Assembly: GCA_007922195.1 (NCBI GenBank)
Contig: ML682123.1
Span: forward strand, 62,001-126,000
Direction of reading: 5' to 3'
Length of the DNA stretch: 64,000 nucleotides
Source: Podocnemis expansa
Taxonomy: Eukaryota > Chordata > Testudines > Podocnemididae
Below, piece by piece: positions 33,880 to 44,925 of this stretch. The translations under genes were made by a program, and so were the position numbers. Positions within the stretch are counted from its first letter, which is position 1. Every line of letters begins with the position of its first letter. The notes below the pieces were generated by a model. The model searched no databases, was not told where the DNA came from, and saw only the letters and a program-made list of their open reading frames with translations.

Positions 33880-35590
33880 AACTCAAAATGCCAGGATTCA
33901 AGCCGTGCTTAGGTTGCTGCAAGGCTTTCCCGATGGATGATTTGCATGAGAAGTACCTTGCTTGCTTGGGTGAGTCCCACATCATAGCGGACTGCCCCAT
34001 CTGCTGATCCTTCAAGCGGAGGACTCAGCTGGAAAGGGAGCGATGCCTCCGCCTAATTTCGGGGACCAGAGCTGCTCTGCCCAAAAGCAGCCGAGCCACC
34101 AGCGCTCCACCAGACCCTCGATCAGCCCAGACTCAAGATTCCCACCAATCCCTGGTACCAGGCCCAAGATCTCAGCCCTCTATGGTACCATCCAGGCACT
34201 GACCTCGCCGGTCTTCTGGTAGCCGTCCAGCTGCCACGAGTAGGGCATCAGCTCAGGCACCGGGTCGCCAAGGGTGTTTAAATCTGGCTTCGGTGCAGAA
34301 CACAAGGCAACCAGCCGCAATGGCACTGCCTCCCCTGGCGCTGCTGGACACGGCTCACAAGTCCGGCATCGCCCACAAACCCGGCGCCATCACCAAGCCC
34401 AGTACTGCTGGACTCAGCACCATCACCGATAAACCTGCTTCCGGTACTGTCACTTCCTGTACCATCGGATTCAGCACCACCAACATCTGCACCGATGCCG
34501 GTGCCGTCCCAGACCTCTTCACCTCTCTCCAACCCGGCATGTCAAACCTGGTACCGGGCCCAAGTTCTACAGCCCCAGAGGAATTCTCGGTACTGGACTT
34601 CCAATTGTCGGGGGGTGAGGTCATCCAGGTTGTCCTCGGAAGACCCCTTCCTTCTCCCCCAGGAGGATTGCCCAAGAAAGCGAGCCCACAAAAGCTCCGT
34701 GTCACCAAGTACACGGCAAAGGCACCCATTGGGGGAAGCATCTGGGCCCCTCATAACGCCTATGCCGCCATCAAGGTCCCCGCACGACAAATGGACCCTT
34801 GACTGGCTGAATGCGACTGTAGACAACACCTCCTCCCGATATGCACATTTACCTGTGCCGGAGTCCTCGGATTTCTGTTGAACAAGACCTTCTCCACCAC
34901 ATGGCTGTGAACCTGAAGCTCAAGCTAGGGGTAATCCAGGTGGAGGATGACTCCCTCTTTGACACGTGTCATCAAGCCCCGCTGGCTAAGGTCGGAATCC
35001 CCTTGCACACTGGGGTGCTCCGCATTGTCCAGGAATGCTGACAAATGCCATCCTTGATTCCACCGGTGTCCAAGGTAGCAGAAAAGAAATATTCCATCTC
35101 CCCGGAAGGGTTTCCCTTCCTGTTTCCTCACCCGGTCCTGGGGTCCTTGGTGGTAGACACAGTCAAGGAAAGGGAGAGACAAGGCCAACCTAGCACCATG
35201 TCCAAGAACAAAGAGACAAGGAGGCTCAACCTGCTTGGCAGGAAAGTTTACTCCTCTGCTGCCCTCCAGCTGCACATCTCAAACCATTCAGCCTTGATGA
35301 CGCACTACATTTTCAACCTGTGGGGAGCTCTATGAAATCTCCAGTCGGTCATCCCCGAGAATCGCCTGAGAGACTTTGAAGCAATGCTGGACAAGGGAGA
35401 GAGAGCATCCAGGGACGCACTTGCGGCAACCTGGGATGCAGTGGACACAGCAGCACGCACAATGGGATTGGCAGTGGTAATGCATTATTGGCCTGACTTC
35501 AGAACTCCGGTCTCTCCAAGCAGATGCAACAAATTATTCAGGACCTTCCCTTCGAAGGCCCCAACCTCTTTGCACCTTCCACAGACGTGA
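33880..35590 (+). pseudogene. DIRS gag-like ORF
   Basis: Starts near MPGFKPCLGCCKAFPM with two Cys/His clusters (CLGCC, then CLGESHIIADCPIC; zinc-finger like). A low-complexity S/P/T-rich middle follows. The C-terminal part (35,045-35,590) has EFL-like FPFLFPHPVLGSLVVD, then LLGRKVYSSAALQL and AATWDAVDTAARTMGLAVVM, the conserved tail of DIRS gag proteins. Stops at about 34,007, 35,040 and 35,335 and frame changes break it. A shorter homologue with the same Cys/His block lies at 60,190-60,570. Confidence 0.78.
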
Positions 35591-36059
35591 AGCTGCATGG
35601 TATGAAGGACTCGAGGGCCACTCTGAGGTCCCTCAGGATCTACACCCCACAACCTGTTAGGCGTTCCTCGAAGTCACACCAGCTACAACAGCAGCTACAG
35701 CAACTGAAACAACAGCTGCAGCTACAAAACCAGTTCCTGAGATCTCTCATTTCCCCAATGCCACCTCAGGGACCTGGACAAGGATACAGGCCGGTCAGAT
35801 AAAGAGGGTAAGCTGGGCGCCTCCCAGTCGAGGTGGTGAAGACAGGGGCCGGACCGTTCGTTGGGCCACAAACAGCATTTTTGATGGTCCCTCTGAGGGC
35901 AGTGCCCCACAGCCCCTGTTCTCCCCCCGCTGCCTCCGCCACTTCGCTCCACGGTGGACCCAGGTCACTTCGGACCAGTGGGTCCTCGACACAGTGGCAA
36001 GAGGATACCACATCCAGTTCCTCTCAGCCCCCAGAACAGGAAACCATCCCCTCCCATAA

Positions 36060-37800
36060 CCCCAGAGAACCCTGATCTGCTGGGCAAGCTTCAGGCCGAA
36101 TGCCAAAAGTTACTCTCCCTCGGAGCCATCAAAAAGGTTCCCAAGGGGGAATGCAGCAAAGGGTTCTATTCCCACTACTTTCTGGTCCCCAAACCCAACA
36201 GGGACCTATGGCCCATCCTAGATCTCAGAGAGCTCAACAAAAACATAAAGAAAATAAAATTCCGCATCATCTCCCCACTGCAGATTATTCCCTCCCTGTC
36301 CCCAGAAGTGTGGTTCGCGGCCCTCAACCTAAAGGACGCTTACTTGCACATAGCCATTCAGCCCCACCACAAGTGGTTCCTTGGATTTGTAGTGGCATAA
36401 TGCCATTACCAGTTTACCGCCCTCCCCTTCGAGTTATCACTAGCCCCCAGGGTGTTTACAAAGTGTGTCGCACCGGTCACAGCGTTCCTACACAGGAGGG
36501 GTGTAAGAATCTACCCCTACCTGGACAACTGGCTCATAGTGAGCAAGTCACATTGACAAGTACAAGACCATGTCGACATCGTAATGAACCTCTGCGAGTT
36601 CCTGGGCTTCTGCATAAATTTGGAAAAGTCCAAGCTTTGCCCCACGCAGGACATAGAGTTCATTGGGACACACTTAGACGCCTGGCAAGGCATTGCATCC
36701 TTCCCCTGTCAAGGTTTCAGTCCATCTGCGCCATCATCACAGAGCTCCAGGCAGGCGGGCTGACCACAGCGCGCAGATGCATGCAGCTCTTGGGTCACAT
36801 GGCAGCGGCCACATTGGTAATCCGAACAGCCCGCCTGCGGATGCAACTATTTCAGCTCTGGTTCACAACAAATTTCCGACCAGAGAGGGACCATCTGGAC
36901 AAGGTAATCTCTGTACCCCGACATGCCCTGGAGTCCCTCCAAATCTAGAGTGACCCTGACTTCGCGATGGGGGGAATCCCATTCAGGGAGTCCAAGCCTA
37001 CAGTAACTCTGATAACAGATGCCTCCAACCTGGGGTGGGGTGCCCACCTGTCCAGGGGCCTCTCCACACAAGGTACCTAGACTCCCGAGGACAGTTCCCT
37101 CCACATAAACATGAAGGAGCTCAGGGCCATAAGACTGGCCTGCATGACCTTTCTAGACCAGATCCAGGGCAGGGTGGTCCAAATCCCCTCAGACAACACA
37201 GCAGCCGTGTTCTACACAAACCGTCAACGGGGAGTCCGCTGCTCAGCCCTATGTGATGAAGCAACCAAGCTTTCGCAACTAGCAATAGGCCATCACTTCA
37301 CGCCAACCACCATCCATCTCCCTGGGGTGGACAATGGCATAGCGGACTCACTCAGCAGAAAGCCACTGGCGAATCATGAGTGGTCCCTCTACAACGAGGT
37401 TTTCTCCCTGCTGACAACCAGGTGGGGAAACCCTCAGATCAACTTCTTTGCCACGGCACAGAACCACAAATGCCCTCAGTTCTGTTCCCTCTGAGGTCGG
37501 GAGAAGGGGTCTCTCAGCGATGCCTTTCTCCTCAACTGGTCGGGAGCACTAATGTATGCCTTCTTGCCAGTTCCGCTGATTTACAGGGTGCTTCTTAAGG
37601 TCCTCACGGACAAGGCACTCATTATCGTGATAGCCCCGGACTGGCCCCGGCAACACCGGTTCCCCCTCTTTCAGGACATGTCAGTGAGGACCCCACTCCG
37701 CCTCCCACAGTGGGCGGACCTTGTGACACAGGACTCGGGACGCCTTCAGTACCCCAACCCGGGCCTCTTGCACCTGACAGCGTGGACACTGCTCCAATAG
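36060..37800 (+). pseudogene. DIRS reverse transcriptase and RNase H
   Basis: RT motifs in order: LSLGAIKKVP, GFYSHYFLVPKPN, ILDLRELNKNI, FAALNLKDAYLHI, a stop at 36,398-36,400, then LPFELSLAPRVFTK and YPYLDNWLIV. The motif A aspartate (usually xDLKDAY) is Asn and the catalytic YLDD is YLDN, so both metal-binding positions appear lost. RNase H follows: LITDASNLGWGAHL, INMKELRAIRLAC, PSDNTAAVFY, with Asp-Glu-Asp kept. A C-terminal region with LPGVDNGIADSLSRKP and then DAFLLNWSGALMYAFLPVPLI continues to 37,800. Confidence 0.88.
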
Positions 37801-37849
37801 GATTAAAAAGGTCCTGTTTGGTAACAGAAAACCCTCCACCAGGTCCACC

Positions 37850-39250
37850 TACATGGCAAAATCAAAGCACTTCTCCTCTTGCTGCCATGATAAAAACATA
37901 GACCCTATTTCCACATCAGTGCAGGCAACCTTAGATTACCTTCTTGACCTAAGGGAGAAAGGCCTATCTCTGTCCTCGTTGAAAGTGTATTTGGCAGCAA
38001 TCTCGACCTTTCACCAAACGACAGATGGGGCCACACTCTTCTCACACACCATCTGCCACAGATTTCTGAAAGGAGTGGAAAAGCTTTTTCCCCACGTCTG
38101 TAGCTCCACTCCACAGTGGGACCTGAACATGGTGCTACGGGCTCTAACAGAACCGCTGTACAAGCCCTTAGACTCAGCCACCCTGCTCGTGTTGTCCTGG
38201 AAGGCGGCTTTCCTGGTGGCCATTACATCGGCCAGAAGGGTCTCAGAGCTACGAGCCCTATCCTCTGAACCCCCATATACGGTTTTATTTCCTGACAAGG
38301 TGGTCCTGCGTCACCATCCCTCGTTCCTACCCAAGGTCGCCACCCCCTTCCACATGAACCAAGAAAGCCTGAGGCTCAGGAGCCACATGTGGCTCTTGAA
38401 TGAAAAATTGTGGCTCCCGGAAGAACGTCAGGAAATCAATTTAGGAAAGCAGCCCCAGGCTAGGAGTTCAAAAGGGGGTCGGGATTGTGGGGAGAAGTGC
38501 GGCATGGTCGGGGATAGTGGGGAGAAGTGCGGCATGGTTGGGATTTTAAAAAACTCGCCACTAGCCTGCAGTCTTCTACATCAAGCAGCAGCCAAGTTTT
38601 TACTGTATAGCCCTAGTTTTCATAGTAACCTTAAGTAATTATTAGAATCTGACATTAGTAGGCTCAATATTTGTCCTCTTTTTATGATAAAATTAAAGTG
38701 TGCAATGAATTTTAAACTTAGTAATTTTCAAGTAGATAAAAGTATATAGCTATATGCTTCAGTGCAGCTCTCGAAGGTTTAATAATCAACTTGTGTGGCT
38801 CTTGAGTTCCATAAGTTTGGCCACCCCGATCCAGACCCTCAGATGACAGAAAACCAGAGATGGTGGCACACCCTGGATGTGAGGAGAGCACTCCTACCCT
38901 ACATTAGGTGCACCCGTTCCTTCCACAAGACCTCCCAACTGTTCGTGGGGGTCGCAGAACGCATGAAAGGTTCTCCGGTATCCTCCCAATGCAGCTCCAA
39001 ATGGATTGTGAACTGCATTAAAGACTGCTACAGAAGGTCAAACACGCCTCTCTCAGAGACTGTGAGAGCCCATTCTACCAGAGCTTAGGTGTCTTCCATG
39101 GTCTTTCTCGCTAAGGTCCTGATCCAAGAGATCTTCCAGGCCACTACATGGTCGTTAGTGCATACCTTCACGACACACTACGCCATTGCCCAACAGGCGA
39201 GAAATGATGCCGCTGTGGGCAGAGCTGTACTCAGTGTGGGTAAACTGTAA
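37850..39250 (+). pseudogene. DIRS tyrosine recombinase
   Basis: SAM-like N-terminal part: VQATLDYLLDLREKGLSLSSLKVYLAAIS. Catalytic part: VAITSARRVSELRAL (first catalytic Arg), then after a MITE HTLDVRRALLPYI, CSSKWIVNCIKDCYR, RAHSTRA (HxxR block) and HYAIAQQA (putative nucleophile Tyr). These four positions are retained, but a stop follows HSTRA at about 39,088 and a 0.46-kb insertion at about 38,366-38,827 splits the domain. DIRS recombinases integrate circular DNA at an identical short site, leaving no duplication. Confidence 0.82.
38366..38827. mobile_element. hAT-like MITE, left end eroded, in the DIRS recombinase
   Basis: Shares ctcaggagccacatgtggctcttgaatgaaaaa and ttgtgtggctcttgagttccataagtttggccacccc with the inserts at 48,683-48,869 and 58,218-58,404. 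Its left end lacks the CAGGGGTGGCC terminus, with loss of flanking DIRS codons. A 30-bp unit around gtggggagaagtgcggcatgg is duplicated in tandem at 38,480-38,540. Confidence 0.75.
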
Positions 39251-39429
39251 CTCCTCCCACCATCCTTGGGTACGGCTAGCAGTCACCTGTAACTGAATGA
39301 CGTGAGCAGCGCTCAAAGGAGAATGGTTGGTTACTCACCGTAACTGTCCTTCTTCGAGATGGGCTGCTCACATACATCCAGGTCCCTCCCATTGTCCCCG
39401 CTAATGGAGTTGGCAAAGGTATATGGGAC

Positions 39430-39622
39430 CAGGGGCATCGCTGGCACTGGGCACCCTGGGGCACATGCCCCAGGTCCCAGTGCCAGTGCCCGTGCCCCGG
39501 ATTTCTGGCCCAGTCTATCCCTGGCTGGGGGCTGGGCCTTCTGGCTGGGGGCAGGGCCTGCCCACTGACAGCAGAGGCTCGGCCTGTGCCCTGGGTCCCT
39601 CGCCCCTCCAGAGCCGCCTCTG
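39430..39622. mobile_element. 193-bp hAT-type MITE in the DIRS right end
   Basis: Perfect 8-bp flanking repeat tatgggac at 39,422-39,429 and 39,623-39,630. Ends caggggcatcgctgg and ccagagccgcctctg. Related to the insert at 6,532-6,752. Confidence 0.88.
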
Positions 39623-39624
39623 TA

Positions 39625-39858
39625 TGGGACTGGGAGGGTCAGGGTCACGGTCACCTATATAGCTGCAGCCGTGATGTGGGGGGCATTGGCCGTGCACCCT
39701 AACCTGACAGGCTAATGCTAAAGACTTTTTGAGCTACCATGCGCTGCGGCACGTAAACACCTGTAACTGAATGCATGTGAGCAGCTCACCATAACCGTCC
39801 TTCTTCGAGATGGGCTGCTCACATGCATTCAGTTACAGGTGTGTATGTGCTGACTGTG
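39625..39858 (-). repeat. DIRS right inverted terminal repeat with fold-back end
   Basis: Reverse complement of the left end up to about 39,785, then the end sequence turns around: cataaccgtccttcttcgagatgggctgctcacatgcattcagttacaggtgtg runs again in the opposite sense to about 39,845. The result is a large hairpin of about 60 bp per arm. Confidence 0.75.
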
Positions 39859-40160
39859 TGCAATGATGAGCAGTGGCTACAGACCTTTTGTATGTGGAAG
39901 GCCACTTTCCTCGAACTTAGCAAAGAGCTGTTCCCAGCACTGAAGCACATTAATGCTCATAGGAGACCAAGTCTGAAAGAGAGGAGAAGTGAGTGGTCCT
40001 TGCTCTATGGAAACTAACAACTCCAAACTGTTAGTGGTCAGTGGGAAATCAATTCATAGTGGAGAAATCCACCATGGGAGCTGCTGTGATGCAAGTGTGC
40101 AGGACCATCAATAGACTTCTGCTGCAAATTATGGCAACTTTGGCAAATGTACAGGACTCT
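39859..40160 (+). pseudogene. PIF-Harbinger transposase fragment, N-terminal half
   Basis: Contains NDEQWLQTFCMWKATFLEL, then after stops VGNQF-type sequence GQWEINS and, in another frame, VEKSTMGAAVMQVCRTINRLLL. This is the (N/S)DxxWLQNFRMS...VGNQFGVGKSTVGAAVMQVVRAIN order of HARBI1-like transposases. It is interrupted by stops and lacks the DDE core. Same orientation as the 5' part at 32,670. Confidence 0.68.
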
Positions 40161-40164
40161 ACTC

Positions 40165-40600
40165 ACAGACTTTAAGGTCAGAAGGGATCAGTATGATCAT
40201 CTAGTCTGACCTCCTGCACAATGCAGGCCTCAAAACCTCACCACCCACTCCTGCAATAAGTCTTTAACCTATGATTGAGTTACTAAAGACCTCAAATCTT
40301 GATTTAGGGATTTTAAGACACAGAGAATACACCAGCAGGTGAGCCATGCCCCATATTACAGAAGAAGGCGAAAAAGCCCAGAGCCCTAGCCAATCTGCCC
40401 TGGGGAAAAATTCCTTCCTGACCCCAAATATGGTGATCAGGTAAACCCTGAGCATGTGGGCAAGTCTCACCAGCCAGTCACCCAACAAAGAATTCTCTGT
40501 AATAACTCAGAACCCTCCCCATCTACCTTCACTTCTTAGGCCACTGGGGCATCCACCGCCAGCAGTCAAAGACCAAAGATCAGGCAATTTCCACAGTAGG
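40165..40600 (-). mobile_element. CR1-type 3' untranslated fragment
   Basis: Starts with acagactttaaggtcagaaggga and gatcatctagtctgacctcctgca, the reverse complement of a CR1-family 3' tail. It continues through ggaaaaattccttcctgacccc. No coding sequence is kept. Confidence 0.6.
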
Positions 40601-40679
40601 CCTGCTCTCTGCTCCATAAGTTGTGTAAAACACACAGTGAAAAAATCCTCCAGAGATGGGATGTGGACAGGGCAGGTCC

Positions 40680-41250
40680 TTCCACAGAGGCGACCTAGGC
40701 AATCACCTAGGGCACCAGACAGCAGGGGGCACCAAGGGCCGTTGGGTTGGACCCAGTGAGCCTGTTGTGAAATTCCTGCCCTACTCTACACAGATACATA
40801 GCCTAGGGTGGAGCAAGGCAGGAAGCTGTTTTGGCTGGCTCTGCTCCCCAGAAAATGGGGGGGGGGGTAGGAACAGCATTGGGGGGGAGGAACACTGGGA
40901 ACAAGCTTGGGAGGGCTGAGTGGGAAGGGAGGGAGGGTGATCAGGTGCCAGCTTGGCACCAACCCATGGCTCAACCTGAGCAGCCTGTGGGCTGCCGCTC
41001 AGCACATGCCCCATGGCCAACCTACAGTCCAGGCAGTCTGGCCCAGCCTACCAACCTGGCCCACTGCTCAGCCAGGGGCAGCCCAGCCCTCCACTTGACT
41101 CAGAGTGCAGGTTGGCCAGGTTTGTGGGTGGGGACAAGGAGGAGAGGGATGGAGGGCCTACCACCCAACCCCCGCAACCTGAGCCACCACTGGGGGGCCC
41201 CAAAATCACAGGCGCCTAGGGCTCCAAAAGTCCTTGGGCTAGCCCTAGTT
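40680..41250. mobile_element. Putative hAT-like non-autonomous element
   Basis: Left side acagaggcgacctaggcaatcacctagggc and right side ggcgcctagggctccaaaagtccttgggctagccc look like diverged inverted ends. I found no matching flanking duplication. The centre is GC-rich with no coding. Confidence 0.35.
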
Positions 41251-42840
41251 GTGGAGGCTGATAGGCTGGCCAAAAATGTAAGCAGCCAGATGCAAGTGTT
41301 ACAGTTTGAGTGAACTGCAGAGTGCTTCATATCAGGGAAGCATTGAAAACCCAGTTTTGAAATGAGCTGTAGTAATGTGTGTGCCTCATCCCCCACAGGG
41401 CCATCCCTACGTGGGTGTGGCGCACTGGATGAATCACCCTCTGTGGGGCCCCCACTCACCCCCCCAGCACTGGGGGGACGGGGACGGCCGGATCAGGGCA
41501 GGGGCAGGCCCCTGTGCCATCCGTCCCACACCAGGGCCCGGGTGAGCTGGCCAAAAGCAGAGGAACCAAAGTGAGGATCTGGTTTCTCAGCCGCCCTTAA
41601 GCCACTGGTTGTCAAACTTTTTTCCTCTGGACCTAGCTCTGGACCGCTCTGCCATGAGGCAACCCTTCACTGAAAAAAAAAGCAGCCACTGCCAGGAAAA
41701 TGAACAGTGACCATGGCTGCGGGGGGGAGAGAGCGGCTGTTGGGAGTGTGACTATCCCTTATGCTTTCATCCTTTCTCTTCAGGCATCTATTGCATCTTT
41801 GAAATCTACACATCTAATTTGAGATCACCTACATGGAACATGCAGAGGGTGATCGCACATGCCATACTCCTGTCTCAAATCAGGAAGTATGTCAAGTCTC
41901 TAAAATTGCATGTAGTAGCCTGGGGTTTGTGTGGGGGAGCTCCTTGCAAATGGGGGGTGGGGAGGGTGACTGGGTAGAGAAATGAGATGGAAGTGCTGAG
42001 ACAGGGGAAGGAGAAGAGAGCCAGTGACAGGCTGGAGAGAAAGGTCCTGGAAGATCTTGTCTGCTGCTGAGCCTGTCCAAGTCCCTCCAGGTCCTGATCC
42101 CTTCTCCACTGCCCAATCCCAGGAACTGAAGCAGCCCCTCTGGGTTTCACTTTCACCTCTGCACTTCATCTGCTCCCTGAGTCTGCATGAGTTTTCATGA
42201 ACACACAGTTGTCCACAACATTGTGACTGGAGGGGTGCTAGCTCTCTTTGCTTGTTCTGGTGACCCCTGGCAGCGTGCATAAGGCAGCAACACAATGGGA
42301 CTATCCACTCTCCCCTTCAGATTAGGACTTTGTTATAACTTCTCCTTCCAGCAGATCCATCCTTCAGCTGGATTTTATTGTTACTTAGGCTTTCTAGTTG
42401 TAGAAAAATACCCTACTTTGTAACACAGGCTCCAACTAGAACAGTTTGCTTTTCTCTTCTCTTTTTAATTATCAGTCAAAAAAAACTCTGGAGTTTTTAT
42501 TAAAATCTACAAGTTATAACTTTTGTTGCGAGCAAGGGAATTCTCAACTCACTGAAAAAAAGGCAAGTCCTAATCTGCAATAATAACTGCAATCCCCATA
42601 TTCCAGAAATGGTAGAATAAGGTGGTGGTCACTGTTTTTTCTTTTCTTCATTGGGTCTATTGATAAAAAACACACACACATTGCTTGCCAGTGAGCTCCA
42701 TCCTTTCCATATGAATGAGAGAAGCCCAAAGAGATATTGACTCAGAAACGAGGCGTAGAGGTGGTTTGAACAATAATTAGCACCTCCTTGTTAGTCCTAA
42801 TGACTCACCTTTGTTGCAACCCTAATCTACTGTGTTACGG
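41251..42840. other. Unassigned sequence
   Basis: A degraded DNA-transposon-like stretch may sit at 41,625-41,720 (ccactggttgtcaaactttttt), without a second end. The rest shows no recognisable gene or repeat. Confidence 0.4.
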
Positions 42841-42842
42841 CA

Positions 42843-44925
42843 GGCTACCTTAAGCAATTTCCAAAGGGATAGCTGTATTAGTCTAGTCCAGCAAAAAAAA
42901 AAAAAACCACACAAACAAAACAAGGAGTCGTGTGGCACTTAAAGACTAACAGATTTATTTTTTGCATAAACTTTCATGGGAGAAAATCCCACTTCATCAG
43001 ATGCTTCAAAGATGGGTGAACTTACAGAAGGGAATGAAAATAAATGCAAGGGGGTATAAAACATAGGATTAGGTCATACAGTAACAGCAAGTCAGAGCAG
43101 TTGTTAGGTTCAAACCTGGGAGGCCTGAAGTCAAATTACCTTTTGTAATGGGAAAAGAACCCACAGTCTCGATTCAATCCAGCTTTCACAGAATTTAATT
43201 TGCATATTAATTCGAGTTCCGCTGTTTCTCTTTGAAGTCTTGATGTCCCAGTCACATCTCTGATGACGGTCATTAATAAATCATTTATCACGTGATTAGA
43301 AAGATGGAAGTGCTCAGCAACTGGTTTCTTTGTTTTCTGATTTCTGATATCAGCTGTGTTCATTTATTCTTTTGCGCAGCAATTGTCCTGTTTGTCCAAT
43401 GTATAAGGTGTTGGGGCATTTTCTGGCACATGATGGCATAGATCACATTAGTAGATGAGCAGGTAAATGAGCCTGTGATGGAGTAGCAGGCTTGATTAGG
43501 ACCTATGATGGTATCTATTGTGCAGATAGTTGGGTAGACTTGGCAGCGTGGTTTGTTGCAGGAGTGTGTGCCTGCTTCAGTGGTTCTGTTGTTAGATCTG
43601 TAGTTGCTGGTGAGTATCTGTTTAAGATTGGGCAGCTGTCTGTAAGCAAGGACAGGTCTGTCTCCGAAGGCTTGAGAGAAAGAGGGATCATCTTTTAGAA
43701 TAGGCTGTAGGTCTTTAATGATCTTGTCAAGGCTGTTTCCCCACTCTGGCACTTTGAGTGCAGAGGTGGGGGCCTGCAACAGGCCTTAAAAGCCACTAGC
43801 CTTAAAGCTTGATCTTAAAACTCTCCAAAGCCTCCAATCTTGGCCTTGGAGTGGTATCGCTGCCACCACCCAAATGCAAAAAGCCTCTTGGAAATCCAGG
43901 AAGGCACACTTGGGAATTCCTTCCTGTGTGGTACTTGCAATCTCTTTTATTCCTCCCTCAGGAAAGTGACTGAACTCCAGCTGCATACAAGCTGGAACTG
44001 GAACAGGGTTCCCTCTAGTAGCTGGCTGTGCAGTCTGAGGCACATGCACACAAACCTCTTGCCCTTCACGACACAGAACCAGAGCTTACTTAAAAGGTAA
44101 AATCTTTAATTAAAAAGAACAGATAATAAACACAGAGAGTTGCTTCTCTGGGAGTTGCTTCTCTGTGTGCTCAACACAAAGAAATCCAAAAACAAACCAA
44201 AAACAAAGAAAATACCCTGACCATGTCTAAGTACACATTCCCTGTTCTATCCACGCCTGGTCAGTAACAAACTTAACTTATCTTTGGTAAGGATGTTGCT
44301 GGATTCTTCCTCAGGCCCCTCTGGCCTCCTCCTGATCTTCCCAGGAGCTCTGCTGCATCCAAACAAGAAGAGGCAAGGCTGCTGTTCTAATTCAAAAACC
44401 TGTGCTTCGTTCCTATTGGCTGTCCTGGGACTCACTGACCAGAGTGTTAACCCCTTCCTCCCCAAGGGTGACTACAGATCTGTTGCAGAGGTCTGAGTTG
44501 GGGGTTGTATGTGGTGACTAGTGGTGTTCTGTTGGTTTCTTTCTTGGGCCTCTCCTGTAGCAGATGACTTCGGGGAACCCGTCTAGTTCTGTCAGTTTGT
44601 TTTCTTACTTCCCCAGGTGGGTACTGTAGTTTCAAGAATGCTTGATAGAGATCCTTAAGATGTCTGTTTCTGTCTGAGGGATCAGAGCATATGCGGTTAT
44701 ATCTTAGGGCTTGGCTGTAGACAATGGATCATGTGGTGTGTTTAGGATGGAAGCTCAAGGGATATAGGTAACTATACTGATCAATAGGTTTTTGGTACAG
44801 GTTGGTGGTGATTTATCTATCCCTGATTTGTACTGTAGTGTCAAGAAAGTGGATCTCCTGTGTGGAGTGTTCCACTTCGTTGAAGACAAGGTTGAGTGTG
44901 GTTATTAGGAGGGTGATAAGTCACA
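42843..44925 (-). mobile_element. Penelope-like element with GIY-YIG domain, split by a solo LTR
   Basis: Minus strand, 5' to 3': HSTQEIHFLDTTVQI-type sequence near 44,850 (late RT region), LRISIKHS..NYSTHLGK, VTTYNPQLRPLQQI at 44,490, then after the LTR KDLQPILKDDPSFSQAFGDRP, NLKQILTSNYRS, CSSTNVIYAIMC, and in the next frame CPNTLYIGQTGQLLRKRINEHS (about 43,385). YIG and the downstream Arg/Glu-His pattern match the GIY-YIG endonuclease of Penelope-like elements. The C-terminal part TAELELICKLNSVKAGLNRD ends at 43,140 and the 3' tail runs to 42,843. The RT core is missing. Confidence 0.85.
43725..44476 (-). mobile_element. Solo LTR with 5-bp duplication (copy in the Penelope element)
   Basis: Starts TGTAGTCACCCTTGGGG and ends AGCCTTGACA on the minus strand. 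Flanked by gatct on both sides (43,720-43,724 and 44,477-44,481). The Penelope reading frame is continuous in content across the insert. Its homologue at 62,402-63,167 also has a perfect 5-bp duplication. No PBS or coding region is present, so it is a solo LTR left by recombination. Confidence 0.9.

Larger units (their letters stand above)
33627..39858 (+). mobile_element. DIRS-type tyrosine-recombinase retrotransposon, 6.2 kb
   Basis: The left end (gctgctcacatcattcagttacaggtg... with tctttagcgttagcctgtcaggt) is repeated as its reverse complement at the right end (39,640-39,800). Coding order is gag (33,880-35,590), RT and RNase H (36,060-37,800), tyrosine recombinase (37,850-39,250). These are the defining DIRS features: no LTR, no DDE integrase, inverted ends and an internal complementary region (39,290-39,420 and 39,780-39,840 contain the end sequence again). 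Two MITEs are nested inside, and several stops are present, so it is inactive. Confidence 0.88.

Noticed and set aside
36100..36948. 282-codon plus-strand ORF, the longest in the DIRS region
   Set aside because: A shadow frame of the DIRS RT; the real RT motifs are in the other frames.
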